Shown here one piece after another: positions 7,972-16,802 of a stretch of DNA of 64,000 bases. Each line of letters begins with the position of its first letter. The first letter of the stretch is position 1. The stretch covers positions 682,001 to 746,000 of the forward strand of contig NZ_JAHVHW010000004.1 of assembly GCF_019802055.1 (NCBI RefSeq), written 5' to 3'. Below the pieces are notes generated by a model. That model was given only the letters and a program-made list of their open reading frames with translations. It was not told the DNA's origin and made no database searches. The position numbers and the translations under genes are program-made. Source of the DNA: Ferrimonas balearica (lineage in GTDB: Bacteria; Pseudomonadota; Gammaproteobacteria; Enterobacterales; Shewanellaceae).

Positions 7972-8997
7972 ATGGACAGCACTTACACCACCCTGGCCGC
8001 CTGGGCCATCGCCATTGGCGCCACCCTCAATGCCACCGGCCTGGCACCGGAGCCGGTGTTTGCCCGGGCTGGGCTCAATTACGAACAGATTAAGCAGTCG
8101 CCAACCGAACGTATCCCCATCGAACGGATGACCCGGCTCTGGAATGAGGCAGTGGTCGCCTCCAATAACCGCGCTTTTGGGCTGGGGGTGGCCGCGCATG
8201 TGCACCCGATGCACTTTCGGGCGTTGGGGATGTTGACCGTCACCTGTCAGAACATTGAGCAATCGCTTCGGAAGATCATCCACTACCACGCCCTGATCAG
8301 CGATGCCGTCACCCTGTCGCTGACCGAGGAGCCCGGGCGCCTGGGCTTCAGCATTGAGGCCCGAGAAGGGGTCACCATCAGCGATGCCGCCATCGACGCT
8401 TTCTTTTCCGTCATCCAGAAGTTCTGCATGGATATGGTCCATGCGCCCGGCCTGTTGCAAGAGGTGTGGCTGCGTCGCAGCGCCCCGCCATCCACTGAGC
8501 CCTGGCTGCAACACTTCCAGCTGCCGGTGCGATTTGCCCAGTCCCGAAACTGCCTCTGGCTGACCCGCAGTGCCCTGCAGATGGACTCTTTGCACAGTGA
8601 CGCCCATATGGCGGAGCTGAACGAGTTAGCGGTGGTTCAGTACCTGCAGCAGATGCAGATTCAGACTCTGAGCCAGCGCTGCCGTAGCGCGATCCAATTT
8701 TCGGCTGAGGAGGGCGCTCCCACACTGGAAACCGTAGCGCGCGCCCTCCAGCTCTCCCCCCGCACCCTGGCCCGAAAGCTCAAACAGGAGGGGGTGACCT
8801 TTAATCAGTTGATTCAGGAGAAGCGTCGCGTCTTGAGTGTCCACTATCTCACCCACTCCGCTGAACCGATCACCAACATCGCGCTGAGTTTGGGGTTCCG
8901 CGATACCAGCAACTTCAACCGGGCCTTTCAACGCTGGTTCAACACCACCCCAAGCCAGTTCCGGGCGTCGCAAAGCCCAGACACAGTAGCGGGGTAG
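7972..8997 (+). CDS. AraC-family transcriptional regulator
   Basis: About 341 residues: an N-terminal arabinose-binding-like domain of the OruR/ArgR-type AraC group, then a C-terminal double helix-turn-helix (LQLSPRTLARKLKQEG, and LSLGFRDTSNFNRAFQRWF near the end). The second helix-turn-helix has the diagnostic GFRDTSNFNRAF variant. ATG at 7972 fits where homology begins; AAGGA precedes it but lies unusually close (one base). A TTG at 7894 is the only other in-frame start. It is divergent from the MOSC gene and upstream of a lipoprotein gene; its target is unknown. Confidence 0.82.
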   Translation: MDSTYTTLAAWAIAIGATLNATGLAPEPVFARAGLNYEQIKQSPTERIPIERMTRLWNEAVVASNNRAFGLGVAAHVHPMHFRALGMLTVTCQNIEQSLRKIIHYHALISDAVTLSLTEEPGRLGFSIEAREGVTISDAAIDAFFSVIQKFCMDMVHAPGLLQEVWLRRSAPPSTEPWLQHFQLPVRFAQSRNCLWLTRSALQMDSLHSDAHMAELNELAVVQYLQQMQIQTLSQRCRSAIQFSAEEGAPTLETVARALQLSPRTLARKLKQEGVTFNQLIQEKRRVLSVHYLTHSAEPITNIALSLGFRDTSNFNRAFQRWFNTTPSQFRASQSPDTVAG

Positions 8998-9087
8998 TTT
9001 GAGACAAGCATTTGGCAGTCAGGGACAGGGCAGCCCCACCAGAGCGCTTTAGGATGGAACATTCCAATCGAAAACCTGGTGTGGAAG

Positions 9088-11340
9088 ATGACAAAGCGAA
9101 CAATAACGACAAAACAACAACATCGCGCCAAGGCCCTGCTGTATCCAGCGGTCTTGCTGATGCTCAGCGCCTGTGGAGGTTCCGATTCGTCGGAAGCGCG
9201 CATCGATTACGGCCCGTTGCACGGTCAACAGGCCAGTGTGCCCGGCGATCCCGCCGCCAACCTGATACCTGTTAACGGAAACACCACGGGGTTGCTGCAG
9301 CAACTGGACGCCAGCCGCGATCCCGAATCCGGCGGGCTCAACCCGGCCCTCTATCTGCTCCCCACCCGCAGTCCAGCCTCACTGCCTGAGCATCAGTGGC
9401 AGCCCCAGGGGATTCCAGAGCACCTTTCTCCCGCCACTCTCGGAGGGGAAGGCGCTGGCTTTTATGCGCTGCACGGCGACACCCGAAACAGCGATGAGGT
9501 GATCGCGGTTGCCGCCCCCACTCCCCAACTGAACTGGATCGCGGAAACCCACCTGCTCAGCTACGAGGGCGGCGTATTCGATCGCCAGAGCAATGTGTAC
9601 GTGGTGCCGGTGGATCCGGTGGAATCGGTTTACCTCTACTCGCTGGATGGTCAGAGCGGCGAGCGGCGCTGGTCTTTGCCCGGCACCCGAATCGGTCAGG
9701 GCGGCGCGCCCTTGATCCTGCCCCGCACTCTCGGGGCCGATGATGACGTCATCTACGTCGGCAGTTACGAGTATCTGACGGCCATCTCCCAGTCTGGCGA
9801 AGTGCTTTGGGACGTCGCCACCGGCCTGACCGCACCGGAAGGTGCCGGCCATATCGATACCCACAATTTCGGCGTGAACTACCATTCGGAGCTGGACGCG
9901 GTGGTGGCCCTGATGGCGGACGGCCATCTGGTGGTCCATGACCGCCAGACCGGCGCCCCTATGGCTGAGCCGTTCTCGCTGCCCGGCGCCCCGACCCTGC
10001 CGATGGCCTACCAAACCGATTACTCTCAGCTGGAGCCCTTTGTTCACGGCGGTCTGAGCCGGTTGTTCAGCGACACCGCCACCTTCTTCGATGTGCTGAC
10101 CATGGTGCTGGGAGGCGGTTATGAGGTGGCCAACTACTTCAGCATCGACCCCAATACCGGCCGTATGCTGATTGGCGCCACCGCGCCGGACGAGGCTGAC
10201 GGCGTCACCGACGGCTACTCCGCCTATGGCGCACTGTTTGCCGTCACGCTCGACGCAACGGGCCAGGCCCGGATTGAGTGGCGCCGGGACTTTGAAGGAG
10301 GCACAGCGGCCACCCCAACCCTCTCGCTGGACGGCAGCCGGGTCTATACCGCCGATGCCACCGATCAACTGCTGGCCATTGACGCCAACAGCGGCGAACT
10401 GCTCTGGAGCCAGCCAACCGGCAGTGGTCAGGTGGTGGGTTCCGTTGCGGTTTCCCGGGAAGGGGGAGAGATCTTCGCGTCCACCGCAATCGACATCATC
10501 AAGTTTGTCGAGATGGGCGATTGCGCCGGCAACGGCACCACCTGTGGCGAGCCCGTTTGGGTCGCCAACTTGAGTGACACTTTTGATACGTCGCTGCTGC
10601 AACAAGCCACCCCGCAGGCGCAGGTCTATCAGCAGGTGTTCAAACCCGCCTTTGAAGCGTTCTACCACGCCATCGGCGCCAGCGACTTCACCTTTACGCC
10701 TTACACCGGAAACATGGTTCTGGCCGGGATAACCGGCAATGGTGTGGTGGCCCAGGTCGGCTTTGGTTACCTCAACACCCAGGGCAGGGTGATGCCGTTG
10801 CAGATCAGCCAGGTGCTGCTGGACCGTGAAACCGGCGAGATCCGCGCCGCCACCCCGGGTGTGGAGGAGAGCGTATCGGTAATGGCAACCGCGCCAAACG
10901 GCAACCTCTATATGAGTAACTCGGCGCTGCGCCGGGTTCTGAATCTGGGCATCCTGCGGGCGGTAGGCCACCAGACCAACAATCCGATGCTCAAGGTGGT
11001 TGGCAGCGAAACCATTGGCGGCATCGCCCAGTTTGCCCAGCCCGACGGGCGTCACTGGCAACTGGCCAACGAGATCGTCGCCGTAGCCACAGGCCGGATG
11101 GATAACCTGATCGACAGCACCGCCTCCCACTCCTCTGAGGCGGTCTCAATGGAGATTGCCCGATTTAAGGTTCTGCTGAAGCAGTATCAGGACACTCTGA
11201 CGCTGGCCCATCAGGCCGGTGAGGTCAGCGACAGTGAGGTCGAGGAGCGGGTGTCGTTGCTGGACACATTGATGGCGCTGGAGGAGGGCAATCTGCAGGC
11301 AAACCGCCCCCTGCTGGACGGCTTGTCTCTGCAACAATAA
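9088..11340 (+). CDS. PQQ-like beta-propeller lipoprotein
   Basis: 750 residues. An N-terminal lipoprotein signal ends in the lipobox LMLSAC followed by GGSDSSE, so it should be lipidated, and with no Asp at +2 it would go to the outer membrane. The body has repeated blades of the PQQ-dehydrogenase/BamB type (GSYEYLTAISQSGEVLWD, TADATDQLLAIDANSGELLW), about 100-450, then a less typical C-terminal part ending in a helical segment. The active-site residues of PQQ enzymes were not identified, so a scaffold or binding role is as likely as catalysis. ATG at 9088 is preferred over GTG at 9079. It ends in a terminator shared with the convergent patatin gene. Confidence 0.78.
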   Translation: MTKRTITTKQQHRAKALLYPAVLLMLSACGGSDSSEARIDYGPLHGQQASVPGDPAANLIPVNGNTTGLLQQLDASRDPESGGLNPALYLLPTRSPASLPEHQWQPQGIPEHLSPATLGGEGAGFYALHGDTRNSDEVIAVAAPTPQLNWIAETHLLSYEGGVFDRQSNVYVVPVDPVESVYLYSLDGQSGERRWSLPGTRIGQGGAPLILPRTLGADDDVIYVGSYEYLTAISQSGEVLWDVATGLTAPEGAGHIDTHNFGVNYHSELDAVVALMADGHLVVHDRQTGAPMAEPFSLPGAPTLPMAYQTDYSQLEPFVHGGLSRLFSDTATFFDVLTMVLGGGYEVANYFSIDPNTGRMLIGATAPDEADGVTDGYSAYGALFAVTLDATGQARIEWRRDFEGGTAATPTLSLDGSRVYTADATDQLLAIDANSGELLWSQPTGSGQVVGSVAVSREGGEIFASTAIDIIKFVEMGDCAGNGTTCGEPVWVANLSDTFDTSLLQQATPQAQVYQQVFKPAFEAFYHAIGASDFTFTPYTGNMVLAGITGNGVVAQVGFGYLNTQGRVMPLQISQVLLDRETGEIRAATPGVEESVSVMATAPNGNLYMSNSALRRVLNLGILRAVGHQTNNPMLKVVGSETIGGIAQFAQPDGRHWQLANEIVAVATGRMDNLIDSTASHSSEAVSMEIARFKVLLKQYQDTLTLAHQAGEVSDSEVEERVSLLDTLMALEEGNLQANRPLLDGLSLQQ

Positions 11341-11347
11341 GCGTCAG

Positions 11348-11371
11348 TTAAGCCCGGTTCGCCGGGCTTAA
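11348..11371. terminator. Bidirectional terminator with TTCG loop
   Basis: A perfect 10-bp stem (TTAAGCCCGG against CCGGGCTTAA) with a stable TTCG tetraloop lies between two convergent genes and includes the stop codon of the minus-strand gene. Confidence 0.8.
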
Positions 11372-13605
11372 AACTGCTTGCCAATAAACAGGTAGAAGCT
11401 GCTGTCGCCGGTATCCGCCTGGCCAAAGGCCAGCGCGGCCGGGCCGATGGCGGTTTCCATACTGACAAACACACTGCCCGCATAGATAAGGTCGCTGAGG
11501 GAAACATCGTCCTGAAGCAACCACACGTTACCCGCCTCAAACGACGCCCCCAGGAACAGGGGCCAGGTGATCCCCAGCACGTCCCGGCTCAGGTCATAGG
11601 TGTAGATCCCGCCCAGCAGCACTTTGTGGCTGCCAAACAGACTGTCCTTGGAGAATCCGGAGAGGTTGAGGAAACCGCCGATGGAGGTGAAGTGGGCCAG
11701 GGTCAGCTCATCTTCACTCAGGGTTTCAAAGCTGGCCTTACCAATAAAGTTATGTGCCCCGAAGTGGGTGGCGCCAGCCCACTCCAGCTCATACACCCAG
11801 AAGTTATCCCGCTGCCAGGGCTCATCGTCAAAGGCCCCTTTGCTGCTGCTGTTCAAATGGCTGAGTTGGGCAAACCAGCGCTGCCCCTGACTGGGGAACA
11901 TGGACTGATCGAGGGTATCAAAGCCGATCCCCAGTTCCGGACCATAGAACCAGTAATCCCCCAACCGGCCGATGGTGTTACTGCCAACGCTGTGGTACTT
12001 GCCATCCTCATACCGGTAAGCCAGTTGCAGTTGAGCATTGCGCCCAAAGTTGATGCCACCGCCCAGTGCAACGCTGGAGCGGGTCTGCTCAATCCGGACA
12101 AAGGGGAACTCCTCTATCTGTTCAAAGGCGTTCCACTCTTTGCTCTCCACATCGGCCATGGCGATCACGTAGAAACGCTGCAGATCATCAACCGGCTGAT
12201 ACCACTCGGTCGCCAGACGGTTGAGGGTCCCCAGGTTGGCCTCAGTCCGCCACTGGCCCCCGGCGTTAAACAGATTGTTGACGGTCAGCGCCGCGTCCAG
12301 GGAGAGGTCCAGCTCCCGATCCAGGTTGTCCTCAATTCGCAGCCCCATATCAAACACGTTGGGGCCCCAGTTCTTGCCCCGGGTCTGCACCACCAACGCC
12401 TGCCCGTCATGGGTGTCCACCAGGAAGGCATCCACCCGCTCAAACTGATTAAGCGAATAGATCCGGGCGATCGCCTGCTCTATCTGCTGCTCATCCAGAA
12501 CATCACCGGGCTTTACCTGCAGCACATCGCGGATCACGTCATCTTTCACCCAGCTCTGGTTCTCCAGTCGCACCGCCACCACCGGTGCGTCGGTCTCCAG
12601 CCACACCGAGCGATTCACCTGTTTGGCCAGGTGATACTGGTTGTAGTCCTCTTCCGTTACCGCCCAGCGCTTCAGTTCCGCAATGTGGGCCAGCGCCGCG
12701 TTCTCCCCTTCCGGGATCAAACCGGGCATAGCCTCAAACTCACTGGTGCCGATTCCCCGGACATCGGGCTGGATCAGGATGTCATCCGGCCCCATCAGGG
12801 CAACCTGCTGATCACGGGAGAGGTTGGTGAGGTAGCCACTGAGCTGGTCGAGCACATTAAAGACGGAGTTGAGTTCGTCCCTGCCTTTCAGCGGTGCGCC
12901 AATGTCGACGGCAATCACCACATCCGCCCCCATCGCCTTGACCACGGAGACCGGCATATTGTTCACCATGCCGCCATCCACCAGCAGTTGACCATCCCGC
13001 TCAATGGGCGCCAGGGCGCCGGGTACCGTCATGCTGGCCTGCATCGCCTCCAGCAGGTTGCCGCTGTCGAGGATGACCTCACCACGGTCAGTCAGGTCCG
13101 TAGCAACAAAGCGCACTGGAATAGGCAGCATATCGAAATTGGGCACCTCGGGGATGGTACCGATGGAGCGGCGGATCAGGGAGGCCATGGTCTGTCCCTG
13201 CAGCGCGCCCCGGGCAAAACGCAACTCGCCTTCCCGGAACCCCATTTTGAGTTCGATCGGGTAGCTGTCGTAGAACTGCTTGTCGCGGTAACTCAAATCC
13301 TGGCGGGGGATGTCATCAGAGAAGCCGGTGCTGAAATCGAGGGAGAGCATGATCGCTTCGATCTGATCGGCGGAGTAACCCAGCGCATAGAGCCCGGCCA
13401 CATAGGCACCCATGGAGGTGCCTGCGATGTAATCCACCGGGATGTTGTGCTGCTCCAGGATCCGCAATACCCCAACGTGCGCCGCCCCTTTTGCGCCGCC
13501 GCCGGAAAGCGCCAACCCCACCTTGGGGCGGTCTGCCGCCCATACGGAAGTGCTCAATGCCAGCCCCAGCACCACTCCCCAAAGTTCAACCCAACGTCTG
13601 CCCAT
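11368..13605 (-). CDS. Patatin-like phospholipase with POTRA and outer-membrane barrel (PlpD type)
   Basis: 745 residues: signal peptide (cleavage near SVWA-A, residue 23), patatin domain (about 28-310), one POTRA-like domain (about 340-410) and a C-terminal Omp85-like 16-strand barrel ending in Phe. The catalytic dyad is visible: Ser64 in GTSMG and Asp210 in DGGMVNN, with the oxyanion loop GGGAKG at 35-40. This architecture is the type Vd autotransporter, as in P. aeruginosa PlpD, where the lipase is carried to the surface by its own barrel. No processing site separating lipase and barrel is evident. Monocistronic, convergent with the PQQ-type lipoprotein gene. Confidence 0.9.
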   Translation of the reverse strand: MGRRWVELWGVVLGLALSTSVWAADRPKVGLALSGGGAKGAAHVGVLRILEQHNIPVDYIAGTSMGAYVAGLYALGYSADQIEAIMLSLDFSTGFSDDIPRQDLSYRDKQFYDSYPIELKMGFREGELRFARGALQGQTMASLIRRSIGTIPEVPNFDMLPIPVRFVATDLTDRGEVILDSGNLLEAMQASMTVPGALAPIERDGQLLVDGGMVNNMPVSVVKAMGADVVIAVDIGAPLKGRDELNSVFNVLDQLSGYLTNLSRDQQVALMGPDDILIQPDVRGIGTSEFEAMPGLIPEGENAALAHIAELKRWAVTEEDYNQYHLAKQVNRSVWLETDAPVVAVRLENQSWVKDDVIRDVLQVKPGDVLDEQQIEQAIARIYSLNQFERVDAFLVDTHDGQALVVQTRGKNWGPNVFDMGLRIEDNLDRELDLSLDAALTVNNLFNAGGQWRTEANLGTLNRLATEWYQPVDDLQRFYVIAMADVESKEWNAFEQIEEFPFVRIEQTRSSVALGGGINFGRNAQLQLAYRYEDGKYHSVGSNTIGRLGDYWFYGPELGIGFDTLDQSMFPSQGQRWFAQLSHLNSSSKGAFDDEPWQRDNFWVYELEWAGATHFGAHNFIGKASFETLSEDELTLAHFTSIGGFLNLSGFSKDSLFGSHKVLLGGIYTYDLSRDVLGITWPLFLGASFEAGNVWLLQDDVSLSDLIYAGSVFVSMETAIGPAALAFGQADTGDSSFYLFIGKQF

Positions 13606-13682
13606 CCTAATCCCCTGGATGAAAATCTCGCCAACAGTTTGCTTATTCTAGGTAAACAGTGACTTAACGAGAAGGGAAGATC

Positions 13683-14579
13683 TCAGCTCCGTGAGGTCTC
13701 TTGGTGGAAGCAACCGCTGACCGCCTCTTTCAACCAGGTCAGCGCCGGGCCTGGCCGGGCCCCTCTGGGCAGCACTCTGTCTACTGGCGCCCGCCACGGC
13801 TGATGGTCAAACACCACCGGCAGAGTCACCAGAGTGCCCGCCGCCAGCTCCTGAGTGATCAGATGCAGCGGGACATAGCTCCAGCCCAAGCCCTGCCGGG
13901 CCAGCTCCCTGAGGAGAAACAGGTTATTGGCCCACCACAGTTGCGCCGAGATGGGGGGCACCTGGTCCAGTCCGCGACCATCAAACCCTTTCACCATCAA
14001 CTGGCGGTAGATGCAGAGATCCGCCAGTTTCACTTCGGACAGCCGGGCCAGAGGATGCTGCGGGCTGGCCACCACCACAAAGGGCAGATCCCCAAGATAG
14101 GTGCTGTCGATCTCGTCATGAAAGGTCAGGGAGGAGAACATCAACCCCATCTGGGCTCGCCCCTCCGCCACCAGAGAGAGCACATCGGAGCTGGCCACCG
14201 CGTTCAGGGCCAGCGAGGTCGCCGGGAAGCGCTCGGCAAACTCCGCCAGCACCGGCTCAATAGCGGGCACCATCAGAGCCTCGTCCACCGCCAGTTCCAG
14301 GGTGGTTTCCTGCTCCTGCTCCAGCGCCGCAGCGGCAATCTCCAGACTGCGGGCCTGGTTCAGCACCACCTTGGCGTGCGCCAGCAGGCTCACCCCTTTG
14401 GGCGTCAGCTCCGGTTTCCGGGTGCGCCGGTCAAACAGCTCTACGCCCCAGTCGATCTCCAGATTGGCAATCGACTGACTGACCGCAGATTGCGCCTTGC
14501 CAAGACGCCGGGCTGCGGCGGAAAAGGAGCCCTGCTCTGCCGCCGCCACAAATATGCGCAATTGCTCGAGGCTATACAT
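13683..14579 (-). CDS. LysR-family regulator, probable regulator of the adjacent PACE pump
   Basis: 298 residues: N-terminal winged helix-turn-helix (LEQLRIFVAAAEQGSFSAAA, then AQSAVSQSIANLE) and a C-terminal substrate-binding fold. It is transcribed divergently from the PACE efflux gene with an 86-base gap that contains several short palindromes. The arrangement mirrors Acinetobacter aceR-aceI, in which a LysR protein activates the pump in response to chlorhexidine or diamines. The ligand is inferred from that analogy only. Confidence 0.86.
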   Translation of the reverse strand: MYSLEQLRIFVAAAEQGSFSAAARRLGKAQSAVSQSIANLEIDWGVELFDRRTRKPELTPKGVSLLAHAKVVLNQARSLEIAAAALEQEQETTLELAVDEALMVPAIEPVLAEFAERFPATSLALNAVASSDVLSLVAEGRAQMGLMFSSLTFHDEIDSTYLGDLPFVVVASPQHPLARLSEVKLADLCIYRQLMVKGFDGRGLDQVPPISAQLWWANNLFLLRELARQGLGWSYVPLHLITQELAAGTLVTLPVVFDHQPWRAPVDRVLPRGARPGPALTWLKEAVSGCFHQETSRS

Positions 14580-14595
14580 ATCACCAAAACCGATA

Positions 14596-14632
14596 GTTAC
14601 TAACTTTGATTAATCATATAGACAAATAGAAT
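14596..14632 (+). promoter_or_regulatory. Candidate LysR operator and PACE promoter
   Basis: Two palindromes lie between the divergent genes: GTTA-C-TAAC at 14596-14604 and the perfect TGATTAATCA at 14607-14616. A possible promoter is TTTGAT at 14605-14610 and TAGAAT at 14627-14632, 16 bases apart, reading toward the pump gene. The operator would overlap the -35 box. Weak evidence for the exact elements, good evidence for the location. Confidence 0.4.
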
Positions 14633-14665
14633 GTGCGCATTCTGTTTTTGTTGAGAACCCGAGTC

Positions 14666-15100
14666 ATGACCACCCGTGAACGCCTTTTTCATAGCCTGAT
14701 GTTTGAGTTGATCGCCTTGGCCATCGTGGTGCCCGTCGGCATCCTGTTTACCGGCGCCGGAGCGGGGCATATGACCGCGACGGCCGTGGCCCTGTCATTG
14801 GCGGCGGTAGTCTGGAACTACATCTACAACCTGATGTTTGACCGGGTCTTTGGCGTTAACCGCCTCGGCCGGGGCTGGGGCCTGAGAGTGGGGCACGGCA
14901 TGGGGTTCGAAGCGGGTCTGCTGGCGGTGACCATTCCGGTGCTGATGTGGAGTCTGGATCTGAGCTTTATCGACGCACTGATTTTGGACATCGGCTTTGT
15001 GGTGTTCTTCTTGATCTACGCCATCATCTACAACTGGGGCTACGACCAACTCCGCGCCCGACTGGAGCGTCAGGGTCGACTGGCCCCTCTGGGTCAGTAA
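14666..15100 (+). CDS. PACE-family multidrug/biocide efflux transporter
   Basis: About 144 residues with four predicted membrane helices arranged as two tandem transmembrane-pair domains, the hallmark of the proteobacterial antimicrobial compound efflux (AceI) family. The conserved N-terminal TTRERLFHSLMFELIAL contains the membrane-embedded Glu that AceI needs for proton-coupled export; the motif WNYIYNLMFDRVF ends the first half and the second half repeats a related pattern. It probably sits in the inner membrane and expels short diamines or biguanides. ATG at 14666 fits the family N-terminus better than the upstream ATG at 14633. Divergent from its LysR regulator. Confidence 0.88.
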   Translation: MTTRERLFHSLMFELIALAIVVPVGILFTGAGAGHMTATAVALSLAAVVWNYIYNLMFDRVFGVNRLGRGWGLRVGHGMGFEAGLLAVTIPVLMWSLDLSFIDALILDIGFVVFFLIYAIIYNWGYDQLRARLERQGRLAPLGQ

Positions 15101-15113
15101 GTAGGATAAAAGT

Positions 15114-15140
15114 AAGGGGCCATCCGGCCCCTTCTTGTTT
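15114..15140. terminator. Terminator between convergent PACE and SDR genes
   Basis: AAGGGGCC/GGCCCCTT stem with loop ATCC, followed on the plus strand by CTTGTTTT. Confidence 0.75.
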
Positions 15141-15892
15141 TAACTGAACTTACGAAGCTGGGAGAGGGGCATCAGTTTCAGCAGGTAGCGCATCACCGCC
15201 CAGGGCCAGGTGGGCACGAACACATTGGCCCCCTCCTTTTCAATCGCCCTGACCATCGCCCGACAGCCGGTTTCGGTGTCCACGATAAAGGGCACCTTCT
15301 CCACCTTGACGTTGATTTCGCTGCGGATAAATCCGGGATGCACCGTGGTGACCTTAATCGGGGTGCCCAGCAGGTCGATCCGTATCCCCTCCGACAAACT
15401 GGTCAGCGCCGCCTTGGTGGCCGCGTATACGGTCATGGCACGGCGAAACCCCCGCACCGCACTCACCGAGGAGATGGTCACCAGATGGCCCGAGTTCTGG
15501 GCGCGGAACTGGCTAAGCGCCGCTTCGCACTGTGCCAGAGCGGCGACAAAATTGGTTTCGGCGGTCTGCCGGTTTGCCTCGAAATTACCGGTGCCCAGTG
15601 CCGCGCCTTTGCCCATGCCCGCATTAACGATCACTCGATCCAGCCGCCCGCCAAAATCCTCAGTGAACCCCTGAAACACCTCAAACACCTGAGCGTGATC
15701 GTTCACATCCAGCGGGCGGATAAACACCCGGATATCGGGGTAATCCCGCTCCAGTTCCGTTTTCAGTTCCTCTAATCGGTCCAGACGGCGGGCGCAGAGC
15801 GCCAGGTTACGGCCCCGTTTGGCAAACTCGATCGCCATACCGCGCCCCAGTCCTGAGCTGGCGCCGGTAATCAGTATGTTCTGTCGGTTCAT
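15140..15892 (-). CDS. Short-chain dehydrogenase/reductase
   Basis: 250 residues of the classical SDR fold. The NAD(P)-binding motif is TGASSGLG near residues 9-16, with ARRLDR after the second strand suggesting NADP preference. The NAG motif is in VIVNAGMG, the catalytic Ser in TISSVSA, and Tyr/Lys in YAATKAAL. Substrate unknown. The start ATG at 15892 has AGGA upstream and fits the family; frames continue 20 codons further. The gene begins 10 bases after the histidine phosphatase gene stops, so the two form an operon. Confidence 0.87.
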   Translation of the reverse strand: MNRQNILITGASSGLGRGMAIEFAKRGRNLALCARRLDRLEELKTELERDYPDIRVFIRPLDVNDHAQVFEVFQGFTEDFGGRLDRVIVNAGMGKGAALGTGNFEANRQTAETNFVAALAQCEAALSQFRAQNSGHLVTISSVSAVRGFRRAMTVYAATKAALTSLSEGIRIDLLGTPIKVTTVHPGFIRSEINVKVEKVPFIVDTETGCRAMVRAIEKEGANVFVPTWPWAVMRYLLKLMPLSQLRKFS

Positions 15893-15902
15893 GAGCATCC
15901 TG

Positions 15903-16586
15903 TCATAGTGTGGTAATCCATTCCGGCCGTCCCTCAAAAGCGGCGTGTTCATTGAGGCTCACCAGCCCCCAGCCCGCTTCGTCGGGCACCAACTTGGTGA
16001 TACCGGCATTCACCAGTCGGGCGTTGATGCTGAACAGCTCCCGGGGCTCCAGCCCCAGCAGAGTCTGGGTCACCACCGTAATGGGCCCCCCAGAGGTAAA
16101 CACCCAAATCGGCCCGGCACCCGGTGTTGGCAGTCCCGCCAGCGCCATCTGCACCCGTGCCCGAAAAGCCTGGGCACTTTCAACATAGTCGGCGTCGTGT
16201 TCGCCACTGAGCCATCGTGCAAAGGCCGCCTTCAGCTCCGAATACACAAAGGCAGCGGGGTCAGCTTGTGCCCCCATGGCATCTCGCAGGGCAGAGATCT
16301 CGTGATACTCCGGGTTATAGGCACTGAGGATCTGGCGGTGGTCGTACTCGTTCCACTGGGGCAGCGTCTGCCACTCCAATCCCAGCCCCGCCCCCGTCAG
16401 GCAGTGCTCTGCAGTCTGCTGATGGCGCCGGAGTGCACCGCAAATTACCGCTGCCGGTTTGACACCCCGTCGGGCCAACTCCGCTCCAAGATGCGCTGCC
16501 TGCTGACATCCCAGCGGCGACAACTCGTCGTAATCCTCGGCCCCCGCACTGGCCTGGCCATGTCGAATCAGGTAAATCGCGCTCAT
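15903..16586 (-). CDS. Histidine phosphatase family protein
   Basis: About 227 residues. It opens with the phosphohistidine motif YLIRHGQAS (LIRHG at residues 6-10), with the conserved Arg/His environment further on (GALRRHQQTAEH). The second catalytic His of many members is not obvious in TSGGPITVVTQ, where a Gly-Gly occupies the usual SHGG position; this may alter or abolish activity. ATG at 16586 has GAGGGG upstream; a longer frame to 16718 is unsupported. First gene of a two-gene operon with the SDR. The substrate is unknown; the family includes phosphoglycerate mutases and broad phosphatases. Confidence 0.82.
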   Translation of the reverse strand: MSAIYLIRHGQASAGAEDYDELSPLGCQQAAHLGAELARRGVKPAAVICGALRRHQQTAEHCLTGAGLGLEWQTLPQWNEYDHRQILSAYNPEYHEISALRDAMGAQADPAAFVYSELKAAFARWLSGEHDADYVESAQAFRARVQMALAGLPTPGAGPIWVFTSGGPITVVTQTLLGLEPRELFSINARLVNAGITKLVPDEAGWGLVSLNEHAAFEGRPEWITTL

Positions 16587-16756
16587 GGTACCCCTCAAAA
16601 ACTTTGCCGGTGTTTTCACCCTTTTCAGCGTACGGACACTGCCACCATCCGCCGCAAAAACCAGCATGCCCGCCAGGGACAGCCACTGCAACCCGGCAAG
16701 GTCAAACCCCCTGTGCAATACAAAAATACAGCCCCAAACATCAGATTCCGTTCAAT

Positions 16757-16783
16757 AAAAAAGCCCGCCGGATGGCGGGCTTT
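16757..16783 (-). terminator. Terminator of the M3 peptidase gene
   Basis: On the minus strand an AAAGCCCGCC/GGCGGGCTTT stem with a 4-base loop runs into a run of T residues. Confidence 0.88.
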
Positions 16784-16802
16784 CACTCAGGTCACTCAAT
16801 GC

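Noticed and set aside
9055..9066. TGGAA-CA-TTCCA palindrome before the propeller lipoprotein gene
   Set aside because: Too short and too close to the start codon to be convincing as an operator; no partner regulator suggested.
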